Assembly (NCBI RefSeq): GCF_900607235.1
Contig: NZ_LR027860.1
Span: 30,477 to 94,476 of the forward strand
Reading direction: 5' to 3'
Length of the DNA stretch: 64,000 nt
From: Olivibacter jilunii
GTDB lineage: Bacteria; Bacteroidota; Bacteroidia; Sphingobacteriales; Sphingobacteriaceae
The position numbers and the translations under genes were made by a program. This document shows positions 17,929-26,789 of the stretch, piece by piece. The notes beneath the pieces are model-generated. The model did not search any database, was not told the DNA's origin, and was given only the letters and a program-made list of their open reading frames with translations. Numbering within the stretch: the first letter of the stretch is position 1; each line of letters opens with the position of its first letter.

Positions 17929-18501
17929 GTGATGTCTGACATGCTAAAGGACCTTATACAACGAAAAACACAACTTGAAGAAAAGCAAGTTCTCGAGATA
18001 CTGAGGTATTTCAAGCCACTTGTCGCCAAAAAAAACGAATTATTACTTGCAGAGGGTGCTGTAGCAGATAAGTTGTTTTTTATTGACAAGGGATGTCTGC
18101 GGCTCTATTACAATAATGATAACCACGGCGTATCGACAAGATTTATGGCTTTTGAGCATACTTTTTTAACGTCAATTGTTAGTTTTATTTCAAGAACACC
18201 GGCACCTGAATATATACAGGCTGTAGAAACTTCGGAATTATTCGTGATCTCCTACCATGATTTTTTTCGATTGCGGACGACGATCCCGGCATGGGACAAA
18301 ATGTATATTTATATCCTAGAATACGGTCTCACCGTTATTACATCGAAGCTTAGCGGATTACTTACGCAGAGCGCAACAGAACGTTATCGCAACTTACTAA
18401 AAAATAACCCGGAACTTGTACAGCGGTTATCAAATGCAAACTTAGCGGCTTATTTGAATATATCACCCGAAACACTCAGTAGGTTAAAATCAAATTTATA
18501 A
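17929..18501 (+). CDS. Crp/Fnr-family transcriptional regulator
   Basis: 190 residues from a GTG at 17929; ATGs at 17932 and 17941 are equally possible starts. The cyclic-nucleotide-binding-like beta barrel (about 20-120) has LLLAEGAVADKLFFIDKGCLRLYY and the PAPEYIQAVETSELFVISY pattern typical of Bacteroidota Crp-like proteins. The C-terminal HTH is short: LVQRLSNANLAAYLNISPETLSRLKSNL. The canonical cAMP-binding Arg/Ser motif is absent, as in many Bacteroidota members. The gene stands alone between the sulfatase and ilvD. Confidence 0.88.
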   Translation: MMSDMLKDLIQRKTQLEEKQVLEILRYFKPLVAKKNELLLAEGAVADKLFFIDKGCLRLYYNNDNHGVSTRFMAFEHTFLTSIVSFISRTPAPEYIQAVETSELFVISYHDFFRLRTTIPAWDKMYIYILEYGLTVITSKLSGLLTQSATERYRNLLKNNPELVQRLSNANLAAYLNISPETLSRLKSNL

Positions 18502-18568
18502 TAGTAGAATCAAAGCGGCATACCCGTTTCAGAAACAAAATTGATTTAAGTAAATAAGCAAATCAGTC

Positions 18569-20257
18569 ATGAGAAGTGATGAAGTAAAAAAAGGATACCA
18601 TAGAACGCCACACCGGTCTTTATTTAGAGCCACCGGATTAAAGGATGAAGATTTCGAAAAGCCCTTTATCGGTGTAGCCAACTCATTCATAGAGATTATT
18701 CCCGGACACTTTTTTTTGAACAAGGTGGCGAACATCATTAAGGAGGAGATTCGTGCAAACGGATGCATCCCTTTTGAATTCAACACCATTGGAATTGACG
18801 ATGGCATTGCTATGGGACATGACGGTATGCTGTATTCGCTTCCGAGTAGAGAATTAATTGCCAGTTCAATAGAAAGTGTAATGAACGCACACAAATTGGA
18901 CGCCATGATTGCTATACCAAATTGTGATAAGATAGTACCTGGTATGATCATGGGTGCACTACGTGTAAACGTACCTACCATTTTTGTGAGTGGAGGTCCC
19001 ATGGCAAAAGGTTATAAAAAAGATGGTACTCCCATCGATCTCGCATCTGCATTTGAGGCAGTGGGCAAGCACGAGGCTGGGGTTATTAGCGAGGAACAAC
19101 TTCGGGATATCGAATGTAATGCCTGTCCAAGTGCGGGCAGCTGCTCGGGTATGTTTACGGCTAATTCTATGAACACCTTGATGGAGGCAATGGGCATAGC
19201 CCTACCGGGTAACGGAACTATCCTTGCCCAAACAGTCGAACGGGAGACACTTTATAGAAAAGCGGCTCGACGCATCTGTGAGATTGCAAAAGAAGAGACA
19301 GCACGTAAAAAATTCACCCTGAAAAATATATTGAACGAAAACGCCGTTCGAAATGCCTTTGCTGTTGATATGGCAATGGGTGGTAGTTCCAATACTGTTT
19401 TACATATGCTTGCTATTGCAAATGAGGCAGGTTTAGATTTTCAACTGAAAGATATTAACGCAATTTCACGGAATGTTTCGCACATTGCTAAAATCTCACC
19501 AAGCCTAACGAATGTTCATATGGAAGACATTAATCGGGCAGGTGGCGTTAGTGCTGTGATGAAAGAGATGACCAAAAGGAGTAATAATATTCTTATAGAC
19601 AATTTAACAATCAGCGGCGAAAACCTTTTACAACTTATAGTAGGAGCCGAAATTAAGGACAAAAATATTATACGTACCATCGATAACCCATACAGTGAAG
19701 TGGGTGGCTTAGCAATTCTGTATGGAAATCTGGCCGAACAAGGTGCCGTTATCAAAACCGCAGGGCTTACGGGTTCTAGGGTATTTACTGGCAAAGCCGT
19801 TTGTTTTAATGGTCAACAGGAAGCCGTCGATGGCATAATCGGCGGAAAAGTTAAAGAGGGTGATGTGGTAGTTATCCGTTACGAAGGTCCAAAAGGCGGT
19901 CCTGGAATGCAAGAAATGCTGACGCCCACAAGCTTGATTATGGGCATGGGCTTGGGAAGCTCTGTTGCACTAATAACAGATGGTAGATTTAGCGGAGCAA
20001 CTAGAGGTGCCTCCATTGGACACGTATCTCCGGAAGCGGCTGAGGGTGGTATGATTGGTTTAATAGAGGATGGGGATGAAATTCATATTGACGTAGACAA
20101 TTACATCTTATCGGTTAAGTTAAGTGATGAGGAAATTGGGAAGAGAAAAGCGAATTTTGTGCTCCTCAAAAAAAAGCTGCAATCGCGATGGCTTAGCCAA
20201 TACAGGGCTTTAGTAACAAATGCCAGCAAAGGTGCGGTCTTAAGAAGTGACCTGTAA
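18569..20257 (+). CDS. ilvD: dihydroxy-acid dehydratase
   Basis: 562 residues, cytoplasmic. It catalyses dehydration of 2,3-dihydroxy-isovalerate and -methylvalerate, the third step of valine and isoleucine synthesis. Family motifs: [41 protein letters not shown] (cluster Cys119), and [19 protein letters not shown] (Cys186/Cys192). C-terminal motifs are [35 protein letters not shown] and the domain around [11 protein letters not shown]. At the first possible cluster position it has PGH, as in E. coli IlvD, not PCN. No ilvB, ilvN, ilvC or leuABCD genes are near, so it is separated from the usual branched-chain operon. A sugar-acid dehydratase role (IlvD/Edd family) is less likely but not excluded. 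Confidence 0.93.
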   Translation: MRSDEVKKGYHRTPHRSLFRATGLKDEDFEKPFIGVANSFIEIIPGHFFLNKVANIIKEEIRANGCIPFEFNTIGIDDGIAMGHDGMLYSLPSRELIASSIESVMNAHKLDAMIAIPNCDKIVPGMIMGALRVNVPTIFVSGGPMAKGYKKDGTPIDLASAFEAVGKHEAGVISEEQLRDIECNACPSAGSCSGMFTANSMNTLMEAMGIALPGNGTILAQTVERETLYRKAARRICEIAKEETARKKFTLKNILNENAVRNAFAVDMAMGGSSNTVLHMLAIANEAGLDFQLKDINAISRNVSHIAKISPSLTNVHMEDINRAGGVSAVMKEMTKRSNNILIDNLTISGENLLQLIVGAEIKDKNIIRTIDNPYSEVGGLAILYGNLAEQGAVIKTAGLTGSRVFTGKAVCFNGQQEAVDGIIGGKVKEGDVVVIRYEGPKGGPGMQEMLTPTSLIMGMGLGSSVALITDGRFSGATRGASIGHVSPEAAEGGMIGLIEDGDEIHIDVDNYILSVKLSDEEIGKRKANFVLLKKKLQSRWLSQYRALVTNASKGAVLRSDL

Positions 20258-20362
20258 AGGAAAGGCGATAATTAGACATTGATGAGGATGTAAATGTCCG
20301 AATTATAATTTCGGAGTAAAATTGCACTGAAAAATTCTATTTGGTTATTCCGTCCTTTATTT

Positions 20363-21235
20363 TTGGAGATGCGACATCAGCTTATACGCCATGATCAATT
20401 TTGGCGAAAAACGTGGATCAGAAGTTTTTCATATTTTGTATTTTTACTCTATCCAACCCTTAGCAAAGCGCAATTAATTGAACGCGACAGTGCATTTACT
20501 TCATCTGAAGCAATTACAGGTCACCCCGGTTTTTCTATACATCGCGATAACTATTTCATCACGGGTATTCCGATGAATCAACAACCAACACGAAATAACT
20601 CGGATATTAAGTATCAGATTAGTTTCAAACAACGCTTACGCAAAACACCACTACCCGGTGGCCTATTTCCTTATATTACCTACTCACAAAAAGCATTTTG
20701 GGATATCTATCGCGATTCTAAACCATTTGACGAAATTAACTTCAACCCCGGGCTCGCACTAGTAAGACCTTTTTTTCTAAAAGGGCATCGTTTGGCCTAC
20801 GCTACGCTATCGCTGGAACACGAATCAAACGGACGTGATTCTGTTTATTCACGTAGCTGGAACTTTATGGCCTTTTCCTTGAGATCGCAACTAGATGAAC
20901 GCTGGATTGTAGGGCTTCGGTTCTGGTTGCCTATGTCTTATAAGGATGACAACCCTGATCTAATGGACTATGTAGGTTATGCCGAGGCTAATGCTACTTA
21001 TCGAATTAAACCCGACAAATGGTCAGTCGATATAACTGCAAAAAAAGGAAAAGGATGGAATAGACGAGGATCAATCCAAGCTCAGTTGAATTGGCGACCC
21101 TTCAAGGATGAAAACCAATACCTCATGTTACAATGGTTTCAAGGTTATGGCGAAAGTTTAATAGACTATCGGGAACATACAAGCATGATCCGCATAGGAT
21201 TCATGCTGAAAGCAACTACATTGGGGATTTATTAA
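20363..21235 (+). CDS. pldA: outer-membrane phospholipase A (OMPLA, PldA-like)
   Basis: 290 residues. Start is TTG 20363 or, more likely, ATG 20369. The signal peptide ends near SKAQ (about 37). The rest is a 12-strand beta-barrel pattern. The catalytic region LEHESNGRDSVYSRSWN gives His153, Ser155 and Asn167, the same spacing as His142/Ser144/Asn156 of E. coli OMPLA. The enzyme hydrolyses phospholipids in the outer leaflet and helps keep outer-membrane asymmetry. It stands alone; a 400-bp gap separates it from the SusC gene. Confidence 0.9.
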   Translation: MEMRHQLIRHDQFWRKTWIRSFSYFVFLLYPTLSKAQLIERDSAFTSSEAITGHPGFSIHRDNYFITGIPMNQQPTRNNSDIKYQISFKQRLRKTPLPGGLFPYITYSQKAFWDIYRDSKPFDEINFNPGLALVRPFFLKGHRLAYATLSLEHESNGRDSVYSRSWNFMAFSLRSQLDERWIVGLRFWLPMSYKDDNPDLMDYVGYAEANATYRIKPDKWSVDITAKKGKGWNRRGSIQAQLNWRPFKDENQYLMLQWFQGYGESLIDYREHTSMIRIGFMLKATTLGIY

Positions 21236-21634
21236 CACCGGTATTAAACTGTGCGGAAATAGGAAAATATGGCAACCAAAACTATGTTTCATAGTCCCTT
21301 TATTGAACCCTCAATACCCCTTCTTTTCTTATTGTTACAGCTTGCGTTTACGCACACGTTTGCGTAAATCCACGCAATCGATTGATCTCGAAACCAATTT
21401 GTTTTTTTATATAGGCTTGAATATGTTTGCTCACGCAGTAACCAATTTGACCACAATAAACTAGGAAAAATCGTGAACTCGTCTTTACCGTAAGGACGAA
21501 GTATTCGACTGAATGATTGTGTGTATTACTAAATTATGAAGAACTATGAGAGAGCGTTAAACTTATTCTTGTAGGCGGACGTCACGCCAAACAAAGCAAC
21601 AAAATTATTAACAAAAACCCTTAAACTATGCTAT
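21236..21634. other. non-coding region upstream of the SusC gene
   Basis: 399 bp without a credible ORF. It contains a good candidate promoter at 21398-21429, and near its 3' end an A/C-rich leader (CAACAAAATTATTAACAAAA) of the kind often seen just ahead of SusC genes in Sphingobacteriaceae. No ECF sigma or anti-sigma gene is present. Confidence 0.6.
21398..21429 (+). promoter_or_regulatory. candidate Bacteroidota promoter of susC/susD (TTTG-N20-TATGTTTG)
   Basis: TTTG at 21398-21401 and TATGTTTG at 21422-21429 with a 20-bp spacer match the TTTG/TAnnTTTG consensus of the Bacteroidota housekeeping sigma factor. This predicts a leader of about 200 nt before the SusC start. Confidence 0.6.
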
Positions 21635-24600
21635 ATGATTAGTACCGGATTCCTATTGCCTAAAAAAAGGCACATTTCAATCAATCTTTTATATGTTTTC
21701 CTTGTTTCATTTTGCACGGCAGGAAGCAGCATATCCATTCATGCACATGCAAGTAAGCGACTATCGACGTTTTTTCGTCAAACAAGTGTATATGGCACAG
21801 TCACCGATGAACGTGGCGCCCCCATAGAGGGAGTAACAATTTCTGTAAAAGGAACAACAATAGCCGCTAAAACCAATAGTGAGGGAAGATACCAATTAAA
21901 CGTGCCCCCTAAGGCTGTTTTGATTTTTAGCAATTTGGGCTTTGAGACACAAGAACTCAACTTCGCAGGAGAACGCGAACTTAACGTAGTATTAAAAGAT
22001 ATGATCAGCGATCTTGAAGAAGTTGTTATTGTTGGATATGGAACGCAGAAGAAAGTAAATCTTACAGGGGCGGTTAGTTCGGTTAACGCCAGGGAACTGA
22101 CGAATATTGCACCGGCAAATCTGTCTAATACACTAGCCGGTCGAGCCCCAGGTGTAAACGTCACTAATACTTCCGGACTCTCAGGTGCCACTTCCCAAAT
22201 TAGAATAAGGGGTAGTTTTGGTGAACCACTTTATGTCATTGATGGTATTGTACGAGACAAAGCCGCTTTTGACGCTTTGGAGGCATCTGAAGTAGACCAA
22301 ATGAGCTTTTTGAAAGACGCTGCAACGGCCTCTATCTACGGATCGAGAGCTGGAAATGGGGTTGTGCTGGTAACGACCCGAAAGGGAATTGAGCAAAAAC
22401 CTACCTTCAATTTTCAATCTAATTATACAACGTCCAGCCCGACCATGCCACTGCTATCTGACCTCACAACAGCAACGGATGAATTAATTTACCAAAATCG
22501 GGTGGCGGAATTTAACGGAACACCTCCACCTAACGGACAAGAAGAGTTCGACTATTTTAAGGATAAAAGCTACAATGTACACGACATGATCTGGCGAAAT
22601 CCAACGAGTCATCGCCAAGCGTTGAGCGTTAGCGGAGGATCCGAGAAGATAACCTACTATTCATTACTAAGCTATCGCGGCGAGAACGGATCGTATAAAA
22701 CGGTAGATCATGGTAAATTTAATCTTCGCAGTAATGTCTCGGCTAAAATCAGTGAAAGTATCTCTGTTGATTTGAATCTCTCTGCGTACCAACAAAATCT
22801 AGATCGCTTTTATTGGCCTTTTACCGGCGATGATGACTTTGATGTGTCCGATTTATATCGGGTAACCTTCAACTGGCCAAAAACTTATCCTTTCTACGTC
22901 GAAGCAGATGGGACACCAGCCAATTATGTAACTCCCTATCCTATCCAGACGCCAATGGGGAGTTGGCAGGCTTGGAGCGTGATCGATCAGGTCGTAGGTG
23001 ATCGCTATATCAAGACCCGACAACGTCAATTCAATCCGATACTAGCGGTTAACATTAAGCTGGATAAATTTATTCCGGGCCTCTCTACAAAAGTGGTAGG
23101 AAGCTATCTGGGTGAAGACTACATGCGAAAAAAATATTTAACGTTCCAAAAGAACTATGTCTTCAATCAAGCAGATCCGGATGGTAATCGCTTTTTGCCT
23201 GGGCCTCCTGACCCGAATAAGACAAACACTTTTACCTTCAGCCAAAATCAGCCCTTTATGAGCTATGAACTAACGAACGATTGGAGCTATCAGTTCAACT
23301 GGTTTGCAAATTATACGCGGACCTTCAATAAACACAGTGTAGATGCATTATTTGTTTTTGAGCAGGCTGAGAATGGCGGTTATGCATCCTATGCAAGAGC
23401 CGAAAATCCGCTAACTTCATTAGATCAGATGTTTGCTTATCCTACCGACAGGCAATTCCGCGAAGCGAACGGGTGGGAAGAAATAGGCGCCCGGCAATCA
23501 TACATAGGAAGAGTAAACTATAATTTTGACAGTCGATATATCGCTGAGTTTTCTTTCCGTTACGACGGGAATACCTTATTCCCTGAAAATAAGCGTTGGG
23601 GCTTTTTCCCATCAGTCTCTGCCGCTTGGCGTCTGTCAGAAGAGAGCTTCTTCAAGAAGTTCACCAATGCTTTTAATGAACTGAAGATTAGAGGTTCTTA
23701 CGGAACCACCGGGAACGACTTAGACGTCAATAACGAAAAGATAAATCCTTTTTCTTATGTAGCAAGGTACATTAATTCCGGCGGGTATATGTTTGGCGAT
23801 CGCTTTTACGGAGCCATCGCACCAGGGGCGACGCCCAATCCGAATCTAACTTGGGCAACCTCTACGAGTTATAACATCGGTTTGGATGCGGCAGGTTTTA
23901 ATAATCGCTTGAGTGGAACGCTCGATCTATTTTTAAGGAAAGAAACGGATATTCTCGGCTCTCGTTTAGTGACTTTACCTGATAATTATGGGCAGGCGCT
24001 AGCACCGGAAAATTACGCAGCTAGATCCTGGAGAGGCGGCGAAATCACTTTACAATGGAACGACAATGCGGCCAATAATGAGGTTAACTATTCCATTATG
24101 GCAAATGCGGGTTATGCAAAAGACCGCTGGGATATTTTTGACGAAAGTGCGGCTTATGGACCTGGTGGCTATCGCCACTTCGAATCGCGTATTGGACAAC
24201 CTGCCGAAAGGATTATCGGTCTAAAGACACTGGGAATTATAAGAACCCAAGAACAACTGGATGAATTACTCGCACAAGGTTTTAAACAATTTGGACGTGA
24301 TCCCTATTTAGGTGGTTTATACTTCGAGGATGTACGGGGTGATGGGTACGCTCCGGGACCTGACGGAAAAATAGACGGTAATGATAATCAGTTGCTCTCG
24401 ACAAATGCGGCTCCTAGGATTAACTATGGTTTTGGCTTCAACATCGCTTATAAGAACTTCTCTTTACAAGCGCATTTTCAGGGCGTGCTCAATTACGATC
24501 GAATTATCAGCAACCAAGAAGGAGCAGGTATGAGGCAGCACGGAGGTACTGTAAGACCTTATTATCCTGTATGGGCATCTGACAAGGTATGGACACCGGA

Positions 24601-24901
24601 AAATCCAGATGGTGAATATCCTCGCCCAATTGGGCAGAATTGGTATGAATCCGGAACAGGTGCGTCTTCTTTCTGGATCCGAAATGGGGGCTATCTCCGT
24701 TTGAGAACACTTAATGTGGGATATAACCTGCCGAAATCTTGGGTATCTGCACTAAAGCTGGAAAACGCGCAATTATACTTTAACGGAACCAACTTATTTG
24801 TGCTGTCAGATATGAAGGAGTTTCAAGATCCCGAGCAAAAAAATTACGACTCCTATCCTATTATGAAGACCTTCACTTTTGGTTTGGATGTCAGGTTTTA
24901 A
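21635..24901 (+). CDS. SusC/RagA-family TonB-dependent outer-membrane transporter
   Basis: 1088 residues. The signal peptide spans about 1-38. A carboxypeptidase-D regulatory-like domain lies at about 50-125 (VYGTVTDERGAPIEGVTISV). A TonB-box-like segment follows (EEVVIVGYGTQKKVNLTGAV), then the SusC plug (LAGRAPGVNVTNTSG, IRIRG, PLYVIDGIV, DAATASIYGSRAGNGVVLVTTRKG) and the 22-strand barrel ending in the aromatic DVRF. It forms the pump of a SusCD nutrient-uptake pair with the next gene. The absence of an N-terminal STN domain and of nearby sigma/anti-sigma genes argues against trans-envelope signalling. Substrate is unknown; no degradative enzyme is directly attached. Confidence 0.96.
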   Translation: MISTGFLLPKKRHISINLLYVFLVSFCTAGSSISIHAHASKRLSTFFRQTSVYGTVTDERGAPIEGVTISVKGTTIAAKTNSEGRYQLNVPPKAVLIFSNLGFETQELNFAGERELNVVLKDMISDLEEVVIVGYGTQKKVNLTGAVSSVNARELTNIAPANLSNTLAGRAPGVNVTNTSGLSGATSQIRIRGSFGEPLYVIDGIVRDKAAFDALEASEVDQMSFLKDAATASIYGSRAGNGVVLVTTRKGIEQKPTFNFQSNYTTSSPTMPLLSDLTTATDELIYQNRVAEFNGTPPPNGQEEFDYFKDKSYNVHDMIWRNPTSHRQALSVSGGSEKITYYSLLSYRGENGSYKTVDHGKFNLRSNVSAKISESISVDLNLSAYQQNLDRFYWPFTGDDDFDVSDLYRVTFNWPKTYPFYVEADGTPANYVTPYPIQTPMGSWQAWSVIDQVVGDRYIKTRQRQFNPILAVNIKLDKFIPGLSTKVVGSYLGEDYMRKKYLTFQKNYVFNQADPDGNRFLPGPPDPNKTNTFTFSQNQPFMSYELTNDWSYQFNWFANYTRTFNKHSVDALFVFEQAENGGYASYARAENPLTSLDQMFAYPTDRQFREANGWEEIGARQSYIGRVNYNFDSRYIAEFSFRYDGNTLFPENKRWGFFPSVSAAWRLSEESFFKKFTNAFNELKIRGSYGTTGNDLDVNNEKINPFSYVARYINSGGYMFGDRFYGAIAPGATPNPNLTWATSTSYNIGLDAAGFNNRLSGTLDLFLRKETDILGSRLVTLPDNYGQALAPENYAARSWRGGEITLQWNDNAANNEVNYSIMANAGYAKDRWDIFDESAAYGPGGYRHFESRIGQPAERIIGLKTLGIIRTQEQLDELLAQGFKQFGRDPYLGGLYFEDVRGDGYAPGPDGKIDGNDNQLLSTNAAPRINYGFGFNIAYKNFSLQAHFQGVLNYDRIISNQEGAGMRQHGGTVRPYYPVWASDKVWTPENPDGEYPRPIGQNWYESGTGASSFWIRNGGYLRLRTLNVGYNLPKSWVSALKLENAQLYFNGTNLFVLSDMKEFQDPEQKNYDSYPIMKTFTFGLDVRF

Positions 24902-24935
24902 CGAGGCAAATAATACGGTAACAAATAGAAACAAG

Positions 24936-26702
24936 ATGAAAAGGAATATATATATTATTTTATGCTTTATAGGTGTTTTTGCAAGCTCTTGCAAAAAGAT
25001 ACTTGATATTGAAGATATCGACAATTACGACCCACAGCAGGTTTGGAATGACCCCAATTTGGCAAACGCTTATATGGCTAATATCTACCCCATGTTCGGC
25101 AACTGGAATCCAGGCGCCGATTCGGATAGCGAGCAGTTGATCGGCATTAATTTTTATCCCGATCGGGTGACGATTTCGAATGGCGAGTTTAAATCATGGA
25201 ATTACAGTAATATACGTTTAATAAATCAAGCTATCAGGGATGTCAATGCCGGTGCTTTAGACCAAGCCACAAAAGACGGCATAACTGGTCAAGCTTTGTT
25301 TATGCGTGCTTATGCGTATTTTTGGATGGTAGTATATCATGGCGGTGTACCCTATATCACCGTACCGCAAGATCGCTATGAAGATGACCTTTATGTAGCG
25401 CGGAACTCTACAGCCGAGTGCTTCGATTTAATTATTCGTGATTTGGATGAAGCAATTGCTAAGCTCCCGGAGCGCATCGCTACCTCATCTACTGACTATG
25501 GAAAAATTGACGCTAGTTTTGCGCTCGCTTTTAAAGCAAAAGTACTTCTTTATAAGGCCTCTCCTCAATTCAATCCTACTAACCCTTGGAACAATTCATA
25601 CTGGGAAGCCGCTTATCAGGAAAACAAAAAGGCCTTTAATGATTTGCAGGCAAGGGGTTATCGATTGACGGAGGACTATGCGAATATCGCTTTAGTGGAA
25701 AAAGGCCCCGAAGTAATCTTTGCCGTGGTAAATTCCTATCCCAATAAAGTCGCCTCATGGGATTATGGTGTCCGACCGGGATCCGAAAGCCGTGGCCCCG
25801 CCTATGCATGTCCAACTTGGGAGTTCATAAAAGAATTCCCGATGAAAGATGGCAAACTATATAACGATTCCACGAGCGCCTATCATAAAACGGAGGCTGC
25901 CTTTCTCCAGCAATATTGGGAAGATAGAGACCCCCGTTTCGATAAGTCGATCGTTTGGAACGGAAAACCCTATGCTGTTTCCGGCAAAACGGGAAAACGG
26001 CAATATACATCACTAGGCATAGCACATGAATTGGATGATTTTGGTGTGAATCCAAAAGCTGGTGTGAATTCAACCAATCTCAATAGGTACAGTGGTTTTT
26101 TTATCGAAAAAAATAGTTTGCTGAAACTGACACAGGCGGAGGTGCAACAATATGATGTCGATTTTGTGCTAATGCGTTTCGCGGAAGTTATGCTGAATTA
26201 TGCAGAGGCCGCTAATGAAACCGGGAGAATCGGTGAAGCGATGGATATTTTAAAGCAAATACGCCAACGGGCCGGTATTGAAGCCGGTGGAGACAGTAAC
26301 TACGGAATCAAAGCAATAACGAGAGATCAAATGCGTGAGGCGATTCTGGCAGAACGTAATATAGAGTTCTGCTTCGAAGGACATCGCTTTTGGGATTTAC
26401 GTCGGCTACGGATGTTAAATCGTTTAGACGGCACCACAAAACATGGTGTAGAAGCGATTGCGATTAATGATGATGGATCAGAAATGGCGATGGGACAGGC
26501 ACGGGCACTTGCCGATAAATACGAACTGATGGAAAACAATTTTAAATATAGCGTTTTACAAGTTCCCCTATCAGGCGTTAAAGTAAACTCGTTACCTGAA
26601 AGCTATTATTTCTTTCCGATTCAGGAAAGCATAATCGATAAAAATCCTAAAATTGAACAGAACAATAACTGGGGTGGTACGTTTAATCCGACCTTAGAAT
26701 AA
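24936..26702 (+). CDS. SusD/RagB-family nutrient-binding outer-membrane lipoprotein
   Basis: 588 residues from ATG 24936. An in-frame upstream start at 24879 would overlap the SusC gene and spoil the signal peptide. The lipoprotein signal has lipobox FASSC (Cys about 19). SusD features are an N-terminal tetratricopeptide-like core (YDPQQVWNDPNLANAYMANI, GQALFMRAYAYFWMVVYHGGVPYI), MRFAEVMLNYAEAANETG, and the C-terminal AILAERNIEFCFEGHRFWDLRR. It caps the SusC barrel and binds the imported glycan or oligopeptide. It lies 34 bp after susC and is followed by a strong terminator. Confidence 0.96.
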   Translation: MKRNIYIILCFIGVFASSCKKILDIEDIDNYDPQQVWNDPNLANAYMANIYPMFGNWNPGADSDSEQLIGINFYPDRVTISNGEFKSWNYSNIRLINQAIRDVNAGALDQATKDGITGQALFMRAYAYFWMVVYHGGVPYITVPQDRYEDDLYVARNSTAECFDLIIRDLDEAIAKLPERIATSSTDYGKIDASFALAFKAKVLLYKASPQFNPTNPWNNSYWEAAYQENKKAFNDLQARGYRLTEDYANIALVEKGPEVIFAVVNSYPNKVASWDYGVRPGSESRGPAYACPTWEFIKEFPMKDGKLYNDSTSAYHKTEAAFLQQYWEDRDPRFDKSIVWNGKPYAVSGKTGKRQYTSLGIAHELDDFGVNPKAGVNSTNLNRYSGFFIEKNSLLKLTQAEVQQYDVDFVLMRFAEVMLNYAEAANETGRIGEAMDILKQIRQRAGIEAGGDSNYGIKAITRDQMREAILAERNIEFCFEGHRFWDLRRLRMLNRLDGTTKHGVEAIAINDDGSEMAMGQARALADKYELMENNFKYSVLQVPLSGVKVNSLPESYYFFPIQESIIDKNPKIEQNNNWGGTFNPTLE

Positions 26703-26712
26703 ATCAAATAAT

Positions 26713-26760
26713 GATTTCAATCGGTAAAGTTTCTATATGCAAACTTTACCGATTGAAATC
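26713..26760. terminator. perfect 20-bp-stem hairpin after susD
   Basis: Bases 26713-26732 are the exact reverse complement of 26741-26760, with an 8-base loop (CTATATGC). It lies 10 bp after the susD stop and 29 bp from the end of the convergent AsmA-like gene, so it can end both transcripts. There is no long T tract, but the stem is unusually long and mismatch-free. Confidence 0.8.
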
Positions 26761-26789
26761 ACCTAATTGAACTCTCTTTAGCGTTTCCT

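Noticed and set aside
20358-20365. TATTTTTG promoter box for the phospholipase gene
   Set aside because: It overlaps the start codons and would give a transcript starting inside the gene; the -33 match is too close. Probably chance.
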